DNA of 25,134 nucleotides from a virus. The stretch covers positions 1 through 25,134 of the IMG/VR virus record IMGVR_UViG_3300040770_000556. One strand, 5' to 3'. The notes below the pieces were generated by a model. That model was not told the origin of the DNA and did not search any database. It was given only the letters and a program-made list of their open reading frames with translations. The translations under genes were made by a program, and so were the position numbers. Of the stretch, positions 7,355 through 14,723 are shown one piece after another (the stretch's first letter is position 1; every line of letters starts with the position of its first letter).

Positions 7355-10300
7355 ATGAAATTTATAAAACAATCCTCTATTGATAATTTAATTGACGAAG
7401 CACGCATTGACGTTGTTATTGGAGCCACTGAAGAGCTAAAAAAGAAAGGTGTTCACTATTTCTGCTTCTCTCCTTTTACGGGCGAAAAAGGAACTCCTTC
7501 TTTATGCGTGCATGTTGTAAAGAACTTTTTTTATGACAACTCAGCGGGTTTTGGTGGGAACTCCGTGCAGTTCATCATGAAAAAATACCCAACGATGAAC
7601 TTCTTTGAAGCTGTCGAGAAAGTAGCTGAGATCACAGGAATAGTACTCGAGTACGAAGAGCAAAGCGAAGATGCAAAGAAAATTCATGACGAAATATTGT
7701 CCATGAAAAAGATCGTTCAATTTTGCTCTGATCAATACCAAAAGAAATTCAACAGCTTACAAGCAGATGATTGGGCAAAACAAATGATGCTCACTGATCG
7801 CGGTTTCTCTCCAGAGATATTGCAAGAATTTATGATTGGCTTTGCTCCTGATGAAAGAAGCTTTGTTTCTACTCCACTAATCAATAACGCTCACTTTGAA
7901 ATATCAAAAACGCTGGGCTTTTTGAACACAAAAGATGGTGCTAACTATGATTTTTTTAGAAATAGAATCATGTTTCCTATTCATAATGAAAAAGGAGATA
8001 TCATAGGTTTTGGAGGCAGGAGAAGCAATGCTCCAGAAGAAGCAAACTACGCAAAGTACATGAACTCTAAGGAAAGTAAATTGTATCTGAAAGAGAAAGT
8101 GTTGTACGGTTTATGGCAAGCCAAAAAGAGAATAGCGTCCTCTGGGAAAGCGATATTATTAGAAGGTTACACTGATGTAATGGCTTTGCACCAGGCAAAT
8201 GCAGGAAACGCCATCGCCACCTGTGGGACTTCATTAACTGAGGGACATGCTAAATTATTGCACCGCTTTTGTAAGCATGTGATCTTATTTCGTGATGGTG
8301 ACAAAGCGGGATTAAGAGCAGTACACCGTGACATTGATATTTGTTTACGCTTTGGTTTTAAGGTTGAAGTGGTGATTTGTCCTGATGGAGAAGATCCTGA
8401 TAGCTTATCAAAACAATGTGATGTAAATGATTTTATTGAAAAAAACCGTGAGGACGCCATACTTTGGAAAGCTAAATTTTTGCAGGAAGAAGCAAAGAAT
8501 CCCGAGCTCGAATCATTAGAGCAAACACTGCGTGAGGAATTAGACAAAAACATTGTAGAGTTAAAATACAGGCTAGCAACTGAAGAGGAGCTAAAAGCAC
8601 TATCTATTCATGAACGGAAATTTAAGAAAAAAGAGAATGACGAAATTTTCAGGTCTATTGCTGAGCAGGAAAAGGAACTAAAACAAGAGCTTGCTGATTT
8701 ACCAAAATATGATCCTGCACTGGTTGCCAACTCTGTGGAGAGCATGGCCAACACGCTGCACCTTATCCCTAACAAAATAGAGCAATCTACTTATGTAAAA
8801 ATGGTTGCTAAAATACTAGGGCAAAAACCGCTAGTAATTACAGGAATCATAGCATCAAATGAGGAAAATGAAGCTAGAGCCAAAAAAGGAAAAGCACAGG
8901 AAGCCGACAAAAAAGAGTTTGAAATATTAGGATTACCGGAAGGAGCTGATAAGGATCAATTTTTAACGGACCGCTTTTGTGAGATAGGAAATGTGTATTG
9001 GTTTAAGCGTGAAAACTCTTTTGTTTTAGGTACAAATTTTAGAATCACACCGCTTTTTCATGTGGAAGGACGTGCTGAAAACAAACGACTTTGTGAAGTA
9101 ATAAACAACAAAGGGCATAAGAGACTGATTGATTTTGACTCTACTGATTTAATCAATTTCACCAAAATAAAAGAGCGCCTTATCATGGAAGGGGAATTTT
9201 ATTTTGAACCAGGAGCGCGAAATGAGGATTTCCTTTATATCTCTAAAAAATTATTGAAAGATTTTATTACCGCTTCTGAGTTGAAAATATTAGGACTTCA
9301 ACGACAAGGTTTCTATGCCTTTGCTGATGGCGTTTACAATGACAATAGTTTCCACAAAGTCAATAAATATGGTGTTGTAAATGTAGAAGGATTAGAACAT
9401 GTAGAAAGCGAATATAGATCTGATATTAAGCATTTCTACTCCCCATCCCACTCAGAGATTTACAAAGCAGCCAATGAAGGCGATGATCCATTCGAAAATG
9501 ATAGACACTTTATTCACAAAGTAGCGACAGTATCACTAGATCAATGGGCATCACAGATGGTTACTGTTTTTGGAGACAAAGGAAAGTTTGGAGTTGCATT
9601 TTGTTTGGCTGCCAATTTTAGGGATCTATTTATAAAGCATTACAACTTCTTTCCCTTATTTGGAGGCTTTGGCCAAAAAGACAGCGGAAAGTCGGGATTT
9701 GGTTCTTGCCTTCAGGCTTTCTTTTATCACAACTTAAATCCATTGGAGCTGAACACTTCTACACTTGTAGGTTTGTCCAGAAGGTTAACCAGAGTAAAGA
9801 ATTCGATTGTTTTTTGTGATGAGATGCGCGATGATATTGACGAGGCCATGCACCAGACACTTAAAGGAACCTGGAACGGAATAGGTCGTGAAAAAGGAAA
9901 AGGATTTGAGAGTAACAGGACCACGGTTGACAAAATAAACTCAGCGGTGTATTATTCCGGTCAATATTTACCCACTCGTGATGATGGTGCATTGCCTTCT
10001 CGGTCTATCATAACCAATTTTGAAAACAAAGAGTTCACATCCCAAGAAAAAGAGCAATACAACAAATTGATCTCTTGGAACAAAGAAGGGATCTCCTCCT
10101 TTATCCTGGACACAATAAAGCACCGTGATTATTTTACCAATAACATGACAAGGATCTATGCTGAAACAGGTAAGGAAATGAAAGCCGCTTTGAAAGAGCA
10201 GGAATACCAAAACAGGGTTTTTGACAATTACATTGTGCTATTGGTTACTGTAAAAATGCTACAAGACAAATTCAACTTTCCTTTTACGTATGATCAATAT

Positions 10301-10792
10301 TTCAATATTACTAAAGAGGCCATTGTTGAAAACTCAGAAACGATTGCAGACTCCGATGGATTAGCCGCTTTCTGGCGAATTGTAGAATACTTGGCTGATC
10401 CGGCACAGCATTCTATAAAGAAAGATGTTGATTTTATTATTGAAAGGGCATCAAGTTTTGACTACATCCCAAAACGAGGAGAAAAAGCCACTTATACTAA
10501 CAAAGACCGAGACAAAATTATTTTTATAAACTTCTCAAAAGTACACCAGGATTACCACAAAGAGGTATCCAAACGTCAAGGTGAGGAAGTGATAGGAGCT
10601 ACGACAATAAGGAATTATTTAAAATCTAAGAAATACTTCATTGGCTTATTTGGAAGCAAGAGAATGGGGGATAAATGCCCAAGCGGATATGCTTTTAATT
10701 ACTCGATGATGCAGCGATTGGGAATATTGAGTCTAGATGATATCAACGACACTCAGATAGATATTGAAATGCCAGATGACTTAAAATTTTAA
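7355..10792 (+). CDS. Phage primase-helicase (DnaG TOPRIM fused to P-loop ATPase)
   Basis: A 1145-aa replication protein. Residues 33-75 correspond to the CHC2 zinc ribbon of DnaG, but the metal ligands are gone (YFCFSPFTGEKGTPSL where CPFH is expected, and YDNSAGFGGNS where CxxC is expected). Residues 120-260 match the DnaG catalytic N-subdomain (NRIMFPIHNEKGDIIGFGGR at about 203-222). The TOPRIM domain at 265-350 keeps its acidic residues: E270 in EGYTD, and D314 and D316 in DGDKAG. A charged helical linker (370-450) follows. The C-terminal half has a Walker A (GGFGQKDSGKS, K779) and a Walker B (FCDE, D822/E823), indicating a helicase ATPase. It would unwind DNA and lay RNA primers at the phage fork. 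It dominates the early operon, 2 nt from both neighbours. How it recognises template without zinc ligands is unclear. Confidence 0.88.
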   Translation: MKFIKQSSIDNLIDEARIDVVIGATEELKKKGVHYFCFSPFTGEKGTPSLCVHVVKNFFYDNSAGFGGNSVQFIMKKYPTMNFFEAVEKVAEITGIVLEYEEQSEDAKKIHDEILSMKKIVQFCSDQYQKKFNSLQADDWAKQMMLTDRGFSPEILQEFMIGFAPDERSFVSTPLINNAHFEISKTLGFLNTKDGANYDFFRNRIMFPIHNEKGDIIGFGGRRSNAPEEANYAKYMNSKESKLYLKEKVLYGLWQAKKRIASSGKAILLEGYTDVMALHQANAGNAIATCGTSLTEGHAKLLHRFCKHVILFRDGDKAGLRAVHRDIDICLRFGFKVEVVICPDGEDPDSLSKQCDVNDFIEKNREDAILWKAKFLQEEAKNPELESLEQTLREELDKNIVELKYRLATEEELKALSIHERKFKKKENDEIFRSIAEQEKELKQELADLPKYDPALVANSVESMANTLHLIPNKIEQSTYVKMVAKILGQKPLVITGIIASNEENEARAKKGKAQEADKKEFEILGLPEGADKDQFLTDRFCEIGNVYWFKRENSFVLGTNFRITPLFHVEGRAENKRLCEVINNKGHKRLIDFDSTDLINFTKIKERLIMEGEFYFEPGARNEDFLYISKKLLKDFITASELKILGLQRQGFYAFADGVYNDNSFHKVNKYGVVNVEGLEHVESEYRSDIKHFYSPSHSEIYKAANEGDDPFENDRHFIHKVATVSLDQWASQMVTVFGDKGKFGVAFCLAANFRDLFIKHYNFFPLFGGFGQKDSGKSGFGSCLQAFFYHNLNPLELNTSTLVGLSRRLTRVKNSIVFCDEMRDDIDEAMHQTLKGTWNGIGREKGKGFESNRTTVDKINSAVYYSGQYLPTRDDGALPSRSIITNFENKEFTSQEKEQYNKLISWNKEGISSFILDTIKHRDYFTNNMTRIYAETGKEMKAALKEQEYQNRVFDNYIVLLVTVKMLQDKFNFPFTYDQYFNITKEAIVENSETIADSDGLAAFWRIVEYLADPAQHSIKKDVDFIIERASSFDYIPKRGEKATYTNKDRDKIIFINFSKVHQDYHKEVSKRQGEEVIGATTIRNYLKSKKYFIGLFGSKRMGDKCPSGYAFNYSMMQRLGILSLDDINDTQIDIEMPDDLKF

Positions 10793-10794
10793 TT

Positions 10795-11088
10795 ATGGAC
10801 GCAAAAGAGTTTTATAAATATTCCAAGCCTTGTATTGATGCTCAGATTACTATTTATCCAAAGCCATCCAATACAGGCAAATATAAAATAGTGATTAACA
10901 CCCGTGGGAGAGAAAAGGTAGGTGATGAAATTTATCAAACTGACTCCTATATAAAATCAGAGACAATCCGAACGCCATCAGGAATGAAAGTAGTAAAAAT
11001 TCAAGTTCCTAGTGTTTATGATAAAATATTAGAATTATACAAAGCAATTTGCATTAAAAATAAATTTTTAGACCCAATTATTAATTAA
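10795..11088 (+). CDS. Small early protein downstream of primase, unknown
   Basis: A 97-aa protein 2 nt after the primase-helicase. Residues 12-75 are beta-rich and basic (IDAQITIYPKPSNTGKYKIV, then VKIQVPSVYDKI), and a C-terminal helix follows. It resembles a small alpha/beta nucleic-acid-associated protein, but no family motif is recognised. Tight spacing argues for co-translation with the primase. Confidence 0.55.
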   Translation: MDAKEFYKYSKPCIDAQITIYPKPSNTGKYKIVINTRGREKVGDEIYQTDSYIKSETIRTPSGMKVVKIQVPSVYDKILELYKAICIKNKFLDPIIN

Positions 11089-11090
11089 AC

Positions 11091-11109
11091 AAACATTTAG
11101 CGATGACAA
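11091..11109 (+). repeat. Duplicated translation-start leader, copy 2
   Basis: Exact second copy of the 19 nt AAACATTTAGCGATGACAA found at 6307-6325. The ATG within it (11103) starts the next gene. Confidence 0.8.
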
Positions 11110-11342
11110 CAACAATTAAAATTTTTAGACAAAAAGTTCAAAGTACCCAAGTGTACCAAGCACTTGGAACGGTACAAAAACAAATTATTAGCACTAGACA
11201 AAACATTGATGCCATAGGCAAAAGCCTTATGCTAATAGAAAAAGAAGGTGTAAAACGCTGGGAGGAAACTTCGCAAAACAGCAGGAACAACGCTGAGATC
11301 ATAAGAGAATTATACGCAAAAAGTTTAACCATAAATACATAA
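11103..11342 (+). CDS. Small helical early protein, unknown
   Basis: A 79-aa, almost fully helical protein (VYQALGTVQKQIISTRQNI, then IEKEGVKRWEETSQ). It has a heptad-like pattern, so a short coiled coil is likely. It starts within the second copy of the 19 nt leader and is followed 6 nt later by the DUF3127 gene. No homologous family is recognised from the sequence. Confidence 0.5.
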   Translation: MTTTIKIFRQKVQSTQVYQALGTVQKQIISTRQNIDAIGKSLMLIEKEGVKRWEETSQNSRNNAEIIRELYAKSLTINT

Positions 11343-11348
11343 ATAAAA

Positions 11349-11627
11349 ATGACAATTACAGCAATCATAAAAAGAAAATTTGACACCAAGACAGTAGGTA
11401 CAAATGGTTTTGAAACAAGAGAGGTACATGTAACTACTGAGGAACAATATCCTCAAATATTAGCAATTCAGTTTACACAAGGACGAGTTAGCCTGCTGGA
11501 TGGATTTGAAGCAGGCGACAAAGTAAAAATTGATCTTAACTTAAAAGGTCGCGAGTGGACAAATGCTCAAGGCGAATTAGTTGTTTTTAACACCATTGAA
11601 GGATGGCGAATTGTAGAAGTAAAGTAG
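11349..11627 (+). CDS. DUF3127 OB-fold single-stranded-DNA-binding-like protein
   Basis: A 92-aa protein matching the Bacteroidota DUF3127 family along its whole length. The signature is TVGTNGFETREVHVTTEEQY at about 16-35, followed by hydrophobic strands, DKVKIDLNLKGREW at about 58-71, and a terminal FNTIEGWRIVEV. The family is predicted to be a compact OB fold and is often linked to single-stranded DNA binding. Its place immediately after the primase and between small early genes fits a replication accessory that coats or handles ssDNA. Start and stop abut the neighbours (stop TAG directly before the next ATG). Family assignment is confident; the biochemical role is inference. Confidence 0.82.
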   Translation: MTITAIIKRKFDTKTVGTNGFETREVHVTTEEQYPQILAIQFTQGRVSLLDGFEAGDKVKIDLNLKGREWTNAQGELVVFNTIEGWRIVEVK

Positions 11628-11981
11628 ATGTACACCTTTACAGAAATAGAACAGATATATAGCAGTTGCAGCTCTAAAAAAGAGTTGCAGCTTGTTACAG
11701 AAGCCTTTAGTGAGGTAATGTTAGAGCGGGATATTTCCAGTAAGAAAATATTTTTTATTAGGAAAATGGAAAGAATCAAAAAAAGAGAATTAGAAAACTT
11801 AAAAAAAAAGATGATGAATAAAAAAACTTGTCCCGTATGTGGTTTAGTAAAACAAGCCTGCCTTCATAGTCAACACAATAGAGCCCTTAAAACTGATTTA
11901 AGGGTTACAAGAATATTATGGTTTTGCACCGGTTTCCTTCTTGCAATAGTAATAGTAATGGTAAACCTATCAATTCAATGA
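11628..11981 (+). CDS. Putative membrane protein with zinc-knuckle-like motif
   Basis: A 117-aa protein with three visible parts. Residues 1-60 are a charged helical segment ending in a very basic run (KMERIKKRELENLKKKMM). A Cys/His motif at 68-83 (CPVCGLVKQACLHSQH: C68, C71, C78, H80/H83) may bind zinc. A single transmembrane helix spans about 95-115 (ILWFCTGFLLAIVIVMV). An alternative start at M62 would give a 56-aa zinc-motif membrane protein, so two coding units may have fused. It begins directly at the DUF3127 stop and ends in an ATGA overlap with the secreted protein that follows. Function unknown. Confidence 0.5.
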   Translation: MYTFTEIEQIYSSCSSKKELQLVTEAFSEVMLERDISSKKIFFIRKMERIKKRELENLKKKMMNKKTCPVCGLVKQACLHSQHNRALKTDLRVTRILWFCTGFLLAIVIVMVNLSIQ

Positions 11982-12457
11982 AAGCATTATTTATAGCATT
12001 GTTCCCAATGATGATGATGGCGCAAGGCTTTCATGTAAAAGATTCAGAAGATTTCACGCTTTCTGTAATTACTGATCCTAGAGCTTCATTTAAAGAAGGT
12101 GGTTTGTTTATAGGTGCTGAGATTGAATATTCAGGAGCTGTATACACGAGGGTAGGTATTTCAAACTTTGCAGTACTGAAGGATGGATATACGGAGTTGA
12201 TTGGAGGAATTGGAGTGAACTTCTCCAGTGGTTACTTTGACACGGTTCGATATTATACCGGTATAAGACTAGGAGTAATAAAAAGACAAGCAGGAAATGC
12301 CACCGCTGGATTAGAAGCAGGAATTGATTTTAAAATTACTGACAATCTTTTTATAGGAATGCGAGCCACTTATGACTATCGATCCGACTTTAAGTTTTAT
12401 GATTACCCAAACGAAATGCGAGGCAGTGGCTATTTAAGAATAGGAACTAAATTTTAA
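11978..12457 (+). CDS. Secreted beta-barrel-like outer-membrane protein
   Basis: A 159-aa protein starting at 11978 (ATGA overlap with the upstream stop). A longer in-frame start at 11918 would be an N-terminal extension lacking a signal sequence. Residues 1-16 (MKALFIALFPMMMMAQ) form a signal peptide ending in the AQ typical of Bacteroidota. The rest alternates polar and hydrophobic residues with Gly turns (ELIGGIGVNFSSGYFDTVRY; LGVIKRQAGNATAGLEAGI) and ends in a YLRIGTKF strand, as in small outer-membrane barrels. A surface protein at the end of a phage early operon could alter a host receptor (superinfection exclusion), which is inference. No named family is recognised. Confidence 0.6.
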   Translation: MKALFIALFPMMMMAQGFHVKDSEDFTLSVITDPRASFKEGGLFIGAEIEYSGAVYTRVGISNFAVLKDGYTELIGGIGVNFSSGYFDTVRYYTGIRLGVIKRQAGNATAGLEAGIDFKITDNLFIGMRATYDYRSDFKFYDYPNEMRGSGYLRIGTKF

Positions 12458-12473
12458 GAAAAAATAAGAAAAT

Positions 12474-12677
12474 ATGAAAACAATTTATTTTCAACCTAAA
12501 GGAATTAAGCCTCAATATTGTGAGATAGGTATGATTTTAGAAATGGACCCCGAGTACATCCAATATTTAGATGAGCCTTGCAAAATAGCAATTAGTGAGG
12601 TTAAAATCATTGACAAAGAAAACGTAACGTATAATAAAAAAAATAGGTTGTATTATGTTAAGACCGATGCTCAGTAA
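12474..12677 (+). CDS. Small ORF of cassette 1, unknown
   Basis: A 67-aa protein (MKTIYFQPKGIKPQYCEIGM...), beta-rich with a Cys and several aromatic residues. No family is recognised. It ends one base before a 130 nt imperfect palindrome with attC-like ends. Together they look like one mobile gene cassette. It lacks an attC-like palindrome upstream, so it would be the first of the array. Confidence 0.5.
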   Translation: MKTIYFQPKGIKPQYCEIGMILEMDPEYIQYLDEPCKIAISEVKIIDKENVTYNKKNRLYYVKTDAQ

Positions 12678-12678
12678 T

Positions 12679-12817
12679 CTTGCTGATAACGGAAGGTTGC
12701 TTGGCATCTGTTGCCGATAACGTGAACGTGAATCGAAGAAATAAACATCAAAATTACCAGCGAATTTTCCGCTGAAAAACTAAACGGCAATAGTGCCAAA
12801 CAACTGTTATAAGCAGG
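12679..12817 (+). repeat. attC-like imperfect palindrome A
   Basis: The left arm (12679-12715) begins CTTGCTGATAACGG and runs to GGCATCTGTTGCC. The right arm (12786-12817) is GGCAATAGTGCC then AACTGTTATAAGCAGG. The arms are complementary over most positions with several unpaired bases. AAC (12688-12690) and GTT (12806-12808) sit 121 nt apart end to end, as the core triplets of R'' and R' would. A small inner hairpin CAGCG/CGCTG lies in the loop. It starts 1 nt after the preceding stop and ends 7 nt before the next ATG. Confidence 0.55.
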
Positions 12818-12824
12818 TTTAATT

Positions 12825-13118
12825 ATGATACTAAACGGACTAGCAAAATTAAAATTTTTAAAATGGTTTTCTAAAGAAAAATGGATGACAGGTTTTGAAG
12901 ATAAAGACCCAATAATACAAATATTTTTAATCAATGAATGGTTTGGAACGGTTGGGTACAAAATATCAATTATTTCAAGGTATATTAAAGATGATTTCGG
13001 ATATATTGTTTCAACAAACGAAGGAGAGTTTTATAAATATGGAATTAAAACGAGAATTGAAGCTGATAATTTAGCAATAGAACGAGCAACCGAAGATTAT
13101 AACGAACGTAACTCGTAA
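12825..13118 (+). CDS. ORF of cassette 2, unknown
   Basis: A 97-aa protein. Residues 1-20 form a basic hydrophobic helix (LAKLKFLKWFSKEKW). The remainder is mixed alpha/beta with many aromatics (IFLINEWFGTVGYKISIISR) and a polar acidic C-terminal helix (ADNLAIERATEDYNERNS). No family is recognised. It is flanked on both sides by attC-like palindromes A and B, so it would be a complete cassette (about 12807-13251 by the G^TT rule). Confidence 0.55.
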   Translation: MILNGLAKLKFLKWFSKEKWMTGFEDKDPIIQIFLINEWFGTVGYKISIISRYIKDDFGYIVSTNEGEFYKYGIKTRIEADNLAIERATEDYNERNS

Positions 13119-13120
13119 AC

Positions 13121-13256
13121 TTGCTTATAACGGCGGATAATTGTATTAGTAGCGTGCCGAAATCACTAATAAATACTGAAACAAAACCAGTTGTTAAGTA
13201 ATCCTTAACAACTCAAATAATCACTAATAAAGCTATTGATACAATTATATGTTAAC
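13121..13256 (+). repeat. attC-like imperfect palindrome B
   Basis: It begins TTGCTTATAACGGCGG, almost the same as the start of palindrome A, 3 nt after a stop codon. A 17 bp arm pair (13137-13153 and 13232-13248; 15 Watson-Crick plus two G/T pairs) encloses a 10 bp perfect hairpin AGTTGTTAAG/CTTAACAACT (13189-13213, loop TAATC) and a 13 nt direct repeat AATCACTAATAAA (13161, 13219). AAC (13129-13131) and GTT (13251-13253) span 125 nt. Confidence 0.55.
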
Positions 13257-13278
13257 AATAGTACTTACACACAAAATT

Positions 13279-13500
13279 ATGACAACAGATACTTACATCA
13301 ACGAAAACAAGACATCCACTTTTAAAAAAGGAGACACAGTAGTAATGCACTCTTGCGGTGAAGCGAATTTTTACAAAGGTAAAATATGGAAGTGCCAAAC
13401 AGATAGTTATTTAGATAGAGGGAAGCAAGAGGTTGTTTTTATTGAAGGATTTAGCGGTTGCTTTTCTGCTAAATATCTTCAACGAGTACATACGTCATAG
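13279..13500 (+). CDS. ORF of cassette 3, unknown KOW/SH3-like
   Basis: A 74-aa protein. The start at 13279 (MTTDTYINENKT) is preferred over an in-frame ATG at 13249, because that ATG falls within palindrome B. Residues 15-35 (FKKGDTVVMHSC) resemble an SH3/KOW-type opening strand, followed by YKGKIWKCQTDSYL and EVVFIEGFSGCFSAKYLQRV, a pattern seen in many short uncharacterised Bacteroidota proteins that probably form a small barrel. Three or four Cys are present. It is flanked by palindromes B and C. Function unknown. Confidence 0.5.
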   Translation: MTTDTYINENKTSTFKKGDTVVMHSCGEANFYKGKIWKCQTDSYLDRGKQEVVFIEGFSGCFSAKYLQRVHTS

Positions 13501-13590
13501 TATTATTGTTAACGGAAACGGCTATCATAAGGCAGCCTACGTACAAAATACTTTTCGGCTGCTTGATGATAACCGATGTTATATTCTCGT
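13501..13590 (+). repeat. attC-like imperfect palindrome C
   Basis: Directly after a stop codon. TGTTAACGG leads into CGGCTATCATAAGGCAGCC (13519-13537), complementary with a few unpaired bases to GGCTGCTTGATGATAACCG (13557-13575), followed by ATGTTATA. AAC (13511-13513) and GTT (13578-13580) span 70 nt, close to the short end of attC sizes. The next start codon is about 40 nt downstream. Confidence 0.55.
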
Positions 13591-13620
13591 TGCTTTTTTA
13601 ACACTATTAAATTAAATAAA

Positions 13621-14007
13621 ATGATAACAAAAAAAATATTAGAGCAAATGCAATCTCAATTAGAGATTATGGATAATCATAGAAAATATTATGAGAATCA
13701 ACAAATAACTTCCATTTTAAAATACTTTGGCATTCCTGAAAATAAATCTGAAAATATTAAAAGCATATCTGATTATTTGGAATTTGATATTATTTCAATC
13801 TTTACGCCAAGTTCTGTATTTGAAACTATTGATTTTTCTAAATTATTTCTTCCTGAAAAAATAAAATTCATATCAAATTATAACAATGGGAATTGGATTA
13901 TTATGGGACAAAATAGAAAAGATATGAAGTCTATTACAATAGAATTTGATAGTAATGAAAATCATAGGTTATATTCTTTTGGGCGTTCCAACAGCAATGG
14001 AATATAA
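13621..14007 (+). CDS. ORF of cassette 4, unknown
   Basis: A 128-aa protein. The ATG at 13621 is preferred because an earlier in-frame ATG at 13576 lies within palindrome C. A Gln-rich N-terminal helix is followed by mixed alpha/beta, with a C-terminal strand-loop-strand (NYNNGNWIIMGQNRKDMKSI; YSFGRSNSNGI) resembling a small immunity or SMI1-type ending, though no family can be asserted. Its stop overlaps a TATAAC sequence, but no palindrome follows, so the array would end here or be degraded. Confidence 0.5.
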   Translation: MITKKILEQMQSQLEIMDNHRKYYENQQITSILKYFGIPENKSENIKSISDYLEFDIISIFTPSSVFETIDFSKLFLPEKIKFISNYNNGNWIIMGQNRKDMKSITIEFDSNENHRLYSFGRSNSNGI

Positions 14008-14041
14008 CTACTCAATAACATCAATATAAAATAGTATACCT

Positions 14042-14287
14042 ATGGAAACACCAATAAACAAAAGCAAAGTAGAATTAACCAAAGGTTTTATTTATGATAA
14101 ATACCAAGCGCGTGAGCTCTCTTGTGATGATTTAGTAGAAATTATTATACTGCTGTTTACATTGCTTAATTTCAAAACAATTAGCGAGTACGCTAAACAA
14201 GTTGGAAAAACATACAGCGGTGTAGAGAGGTACTGTAAGGACATAAAGCATGTCAATCAATTTAAGTTTGTAAAGGATAACGAATAA
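14042..14287 (+). CDS. Small protein with possible HTH, unknown
   Basis: An 81-aa protein. Residues 30-75 have a helix-turn-helix-like arrangement: DDLVEIIILLFTLLNFKTIS, then EYAKQVGKTYSGVERYCK, with a K-T-Y-S-G-V-E-R-Y recognition-helix candidate. This suggests a DNA-binding regulator or recombination adaptor. It starts 34 nt after the last cassette ORF and precedes a terminator by about 80 nt, so it may be the final gene of the early/cassette transcript. No family is recognised. Confidence 0.55.
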   Translation: METPINKSKVELTKGFIYDKYQARELSCDDLVEIIILLFTLLNFKTISEYAKQVGKTYSGVERYCKDIKHVNQFKFVKDNE

Positions 14288-14364
14288 TATAAGCCATGAA
14301 ATAGTCAACCACACCCAAAGCGGGTATTATAGAAAATTAGCTATTCTGCGAGATAGCCGCTTAT

Positions 14365-14402
14365 AAGCAATCAGTGAACAATAGTAGCTGGTTGCTTTTT
14401 TG
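14365..14402 (+). terminator. Rho-independent terminator
   Basis: AAGCAATCAG (14365-14374) pairs with CTGGTTGCTT (14388-14397) over 10 bp with one G/T pair and a 13 nt loop, and runs into a T-tract. It closes the plus-strand transcript before the gene-free stretch. Confidence 0.8.
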
Positions 14403-14522
14403 TTTGTAAAAACGCCAGCATCACGTAACAGCAAACAAATGCCGCTAACGGATGGTAATTAAAAATAACTACTCACAGTGGTAAATATAAAAAGGGTGCA
14501 GCACTGTGGTTCCATAGCTTCC

Positions 14523-14674
14523 CCCCCGCTCCCCCAAAGCGAATATTATCAACAAAATGTGGATCAGTGGAGTTGTTGATCAGTAAACCAACCTAATAAT
14601 TAGCGTAATGATCTAAATAGATAAAAAATAATTCTCAGAATTATTTTTTTTTGGAAATCCCCCGCACCCCCAAA
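14523..14674. repeat. Paired C-tract repeats
   Basis: CCCCCGCTCCCCCAAA at 14523-14538 and CCCCCGCACCCCCAAA at 14659-14674 differ at one base and are 136 bp apart. In so AT-rich a genome these are striking. The opposite strand carries four runs of five G in total. Confidence 0.8.
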
Positions 14675-14723
14675 ATTTAAAAAGTATGTCAAGAAGCGAG
14701 GATTTGAAAATCAGTAATAAAGC

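Noticed and set aside
8167-8553. Minus-strand ORF within the primase gene
   Set aside because: It overlaps a strongly supported TOPRIM domain on the plus strand.
13249-13278. Upstream ATG for the cassette 3 ORF
   Set aside because: This ATG falls at the GTT core of palindrome B. The internal ATG at 13279 gives a more typical start.
14340-14362. tRNA or attC remnant around GCTATTCTGCGAGATAGC
   Set aside because: Only a 5 bp stem. No cloverleaf or matching distant arm was seen.
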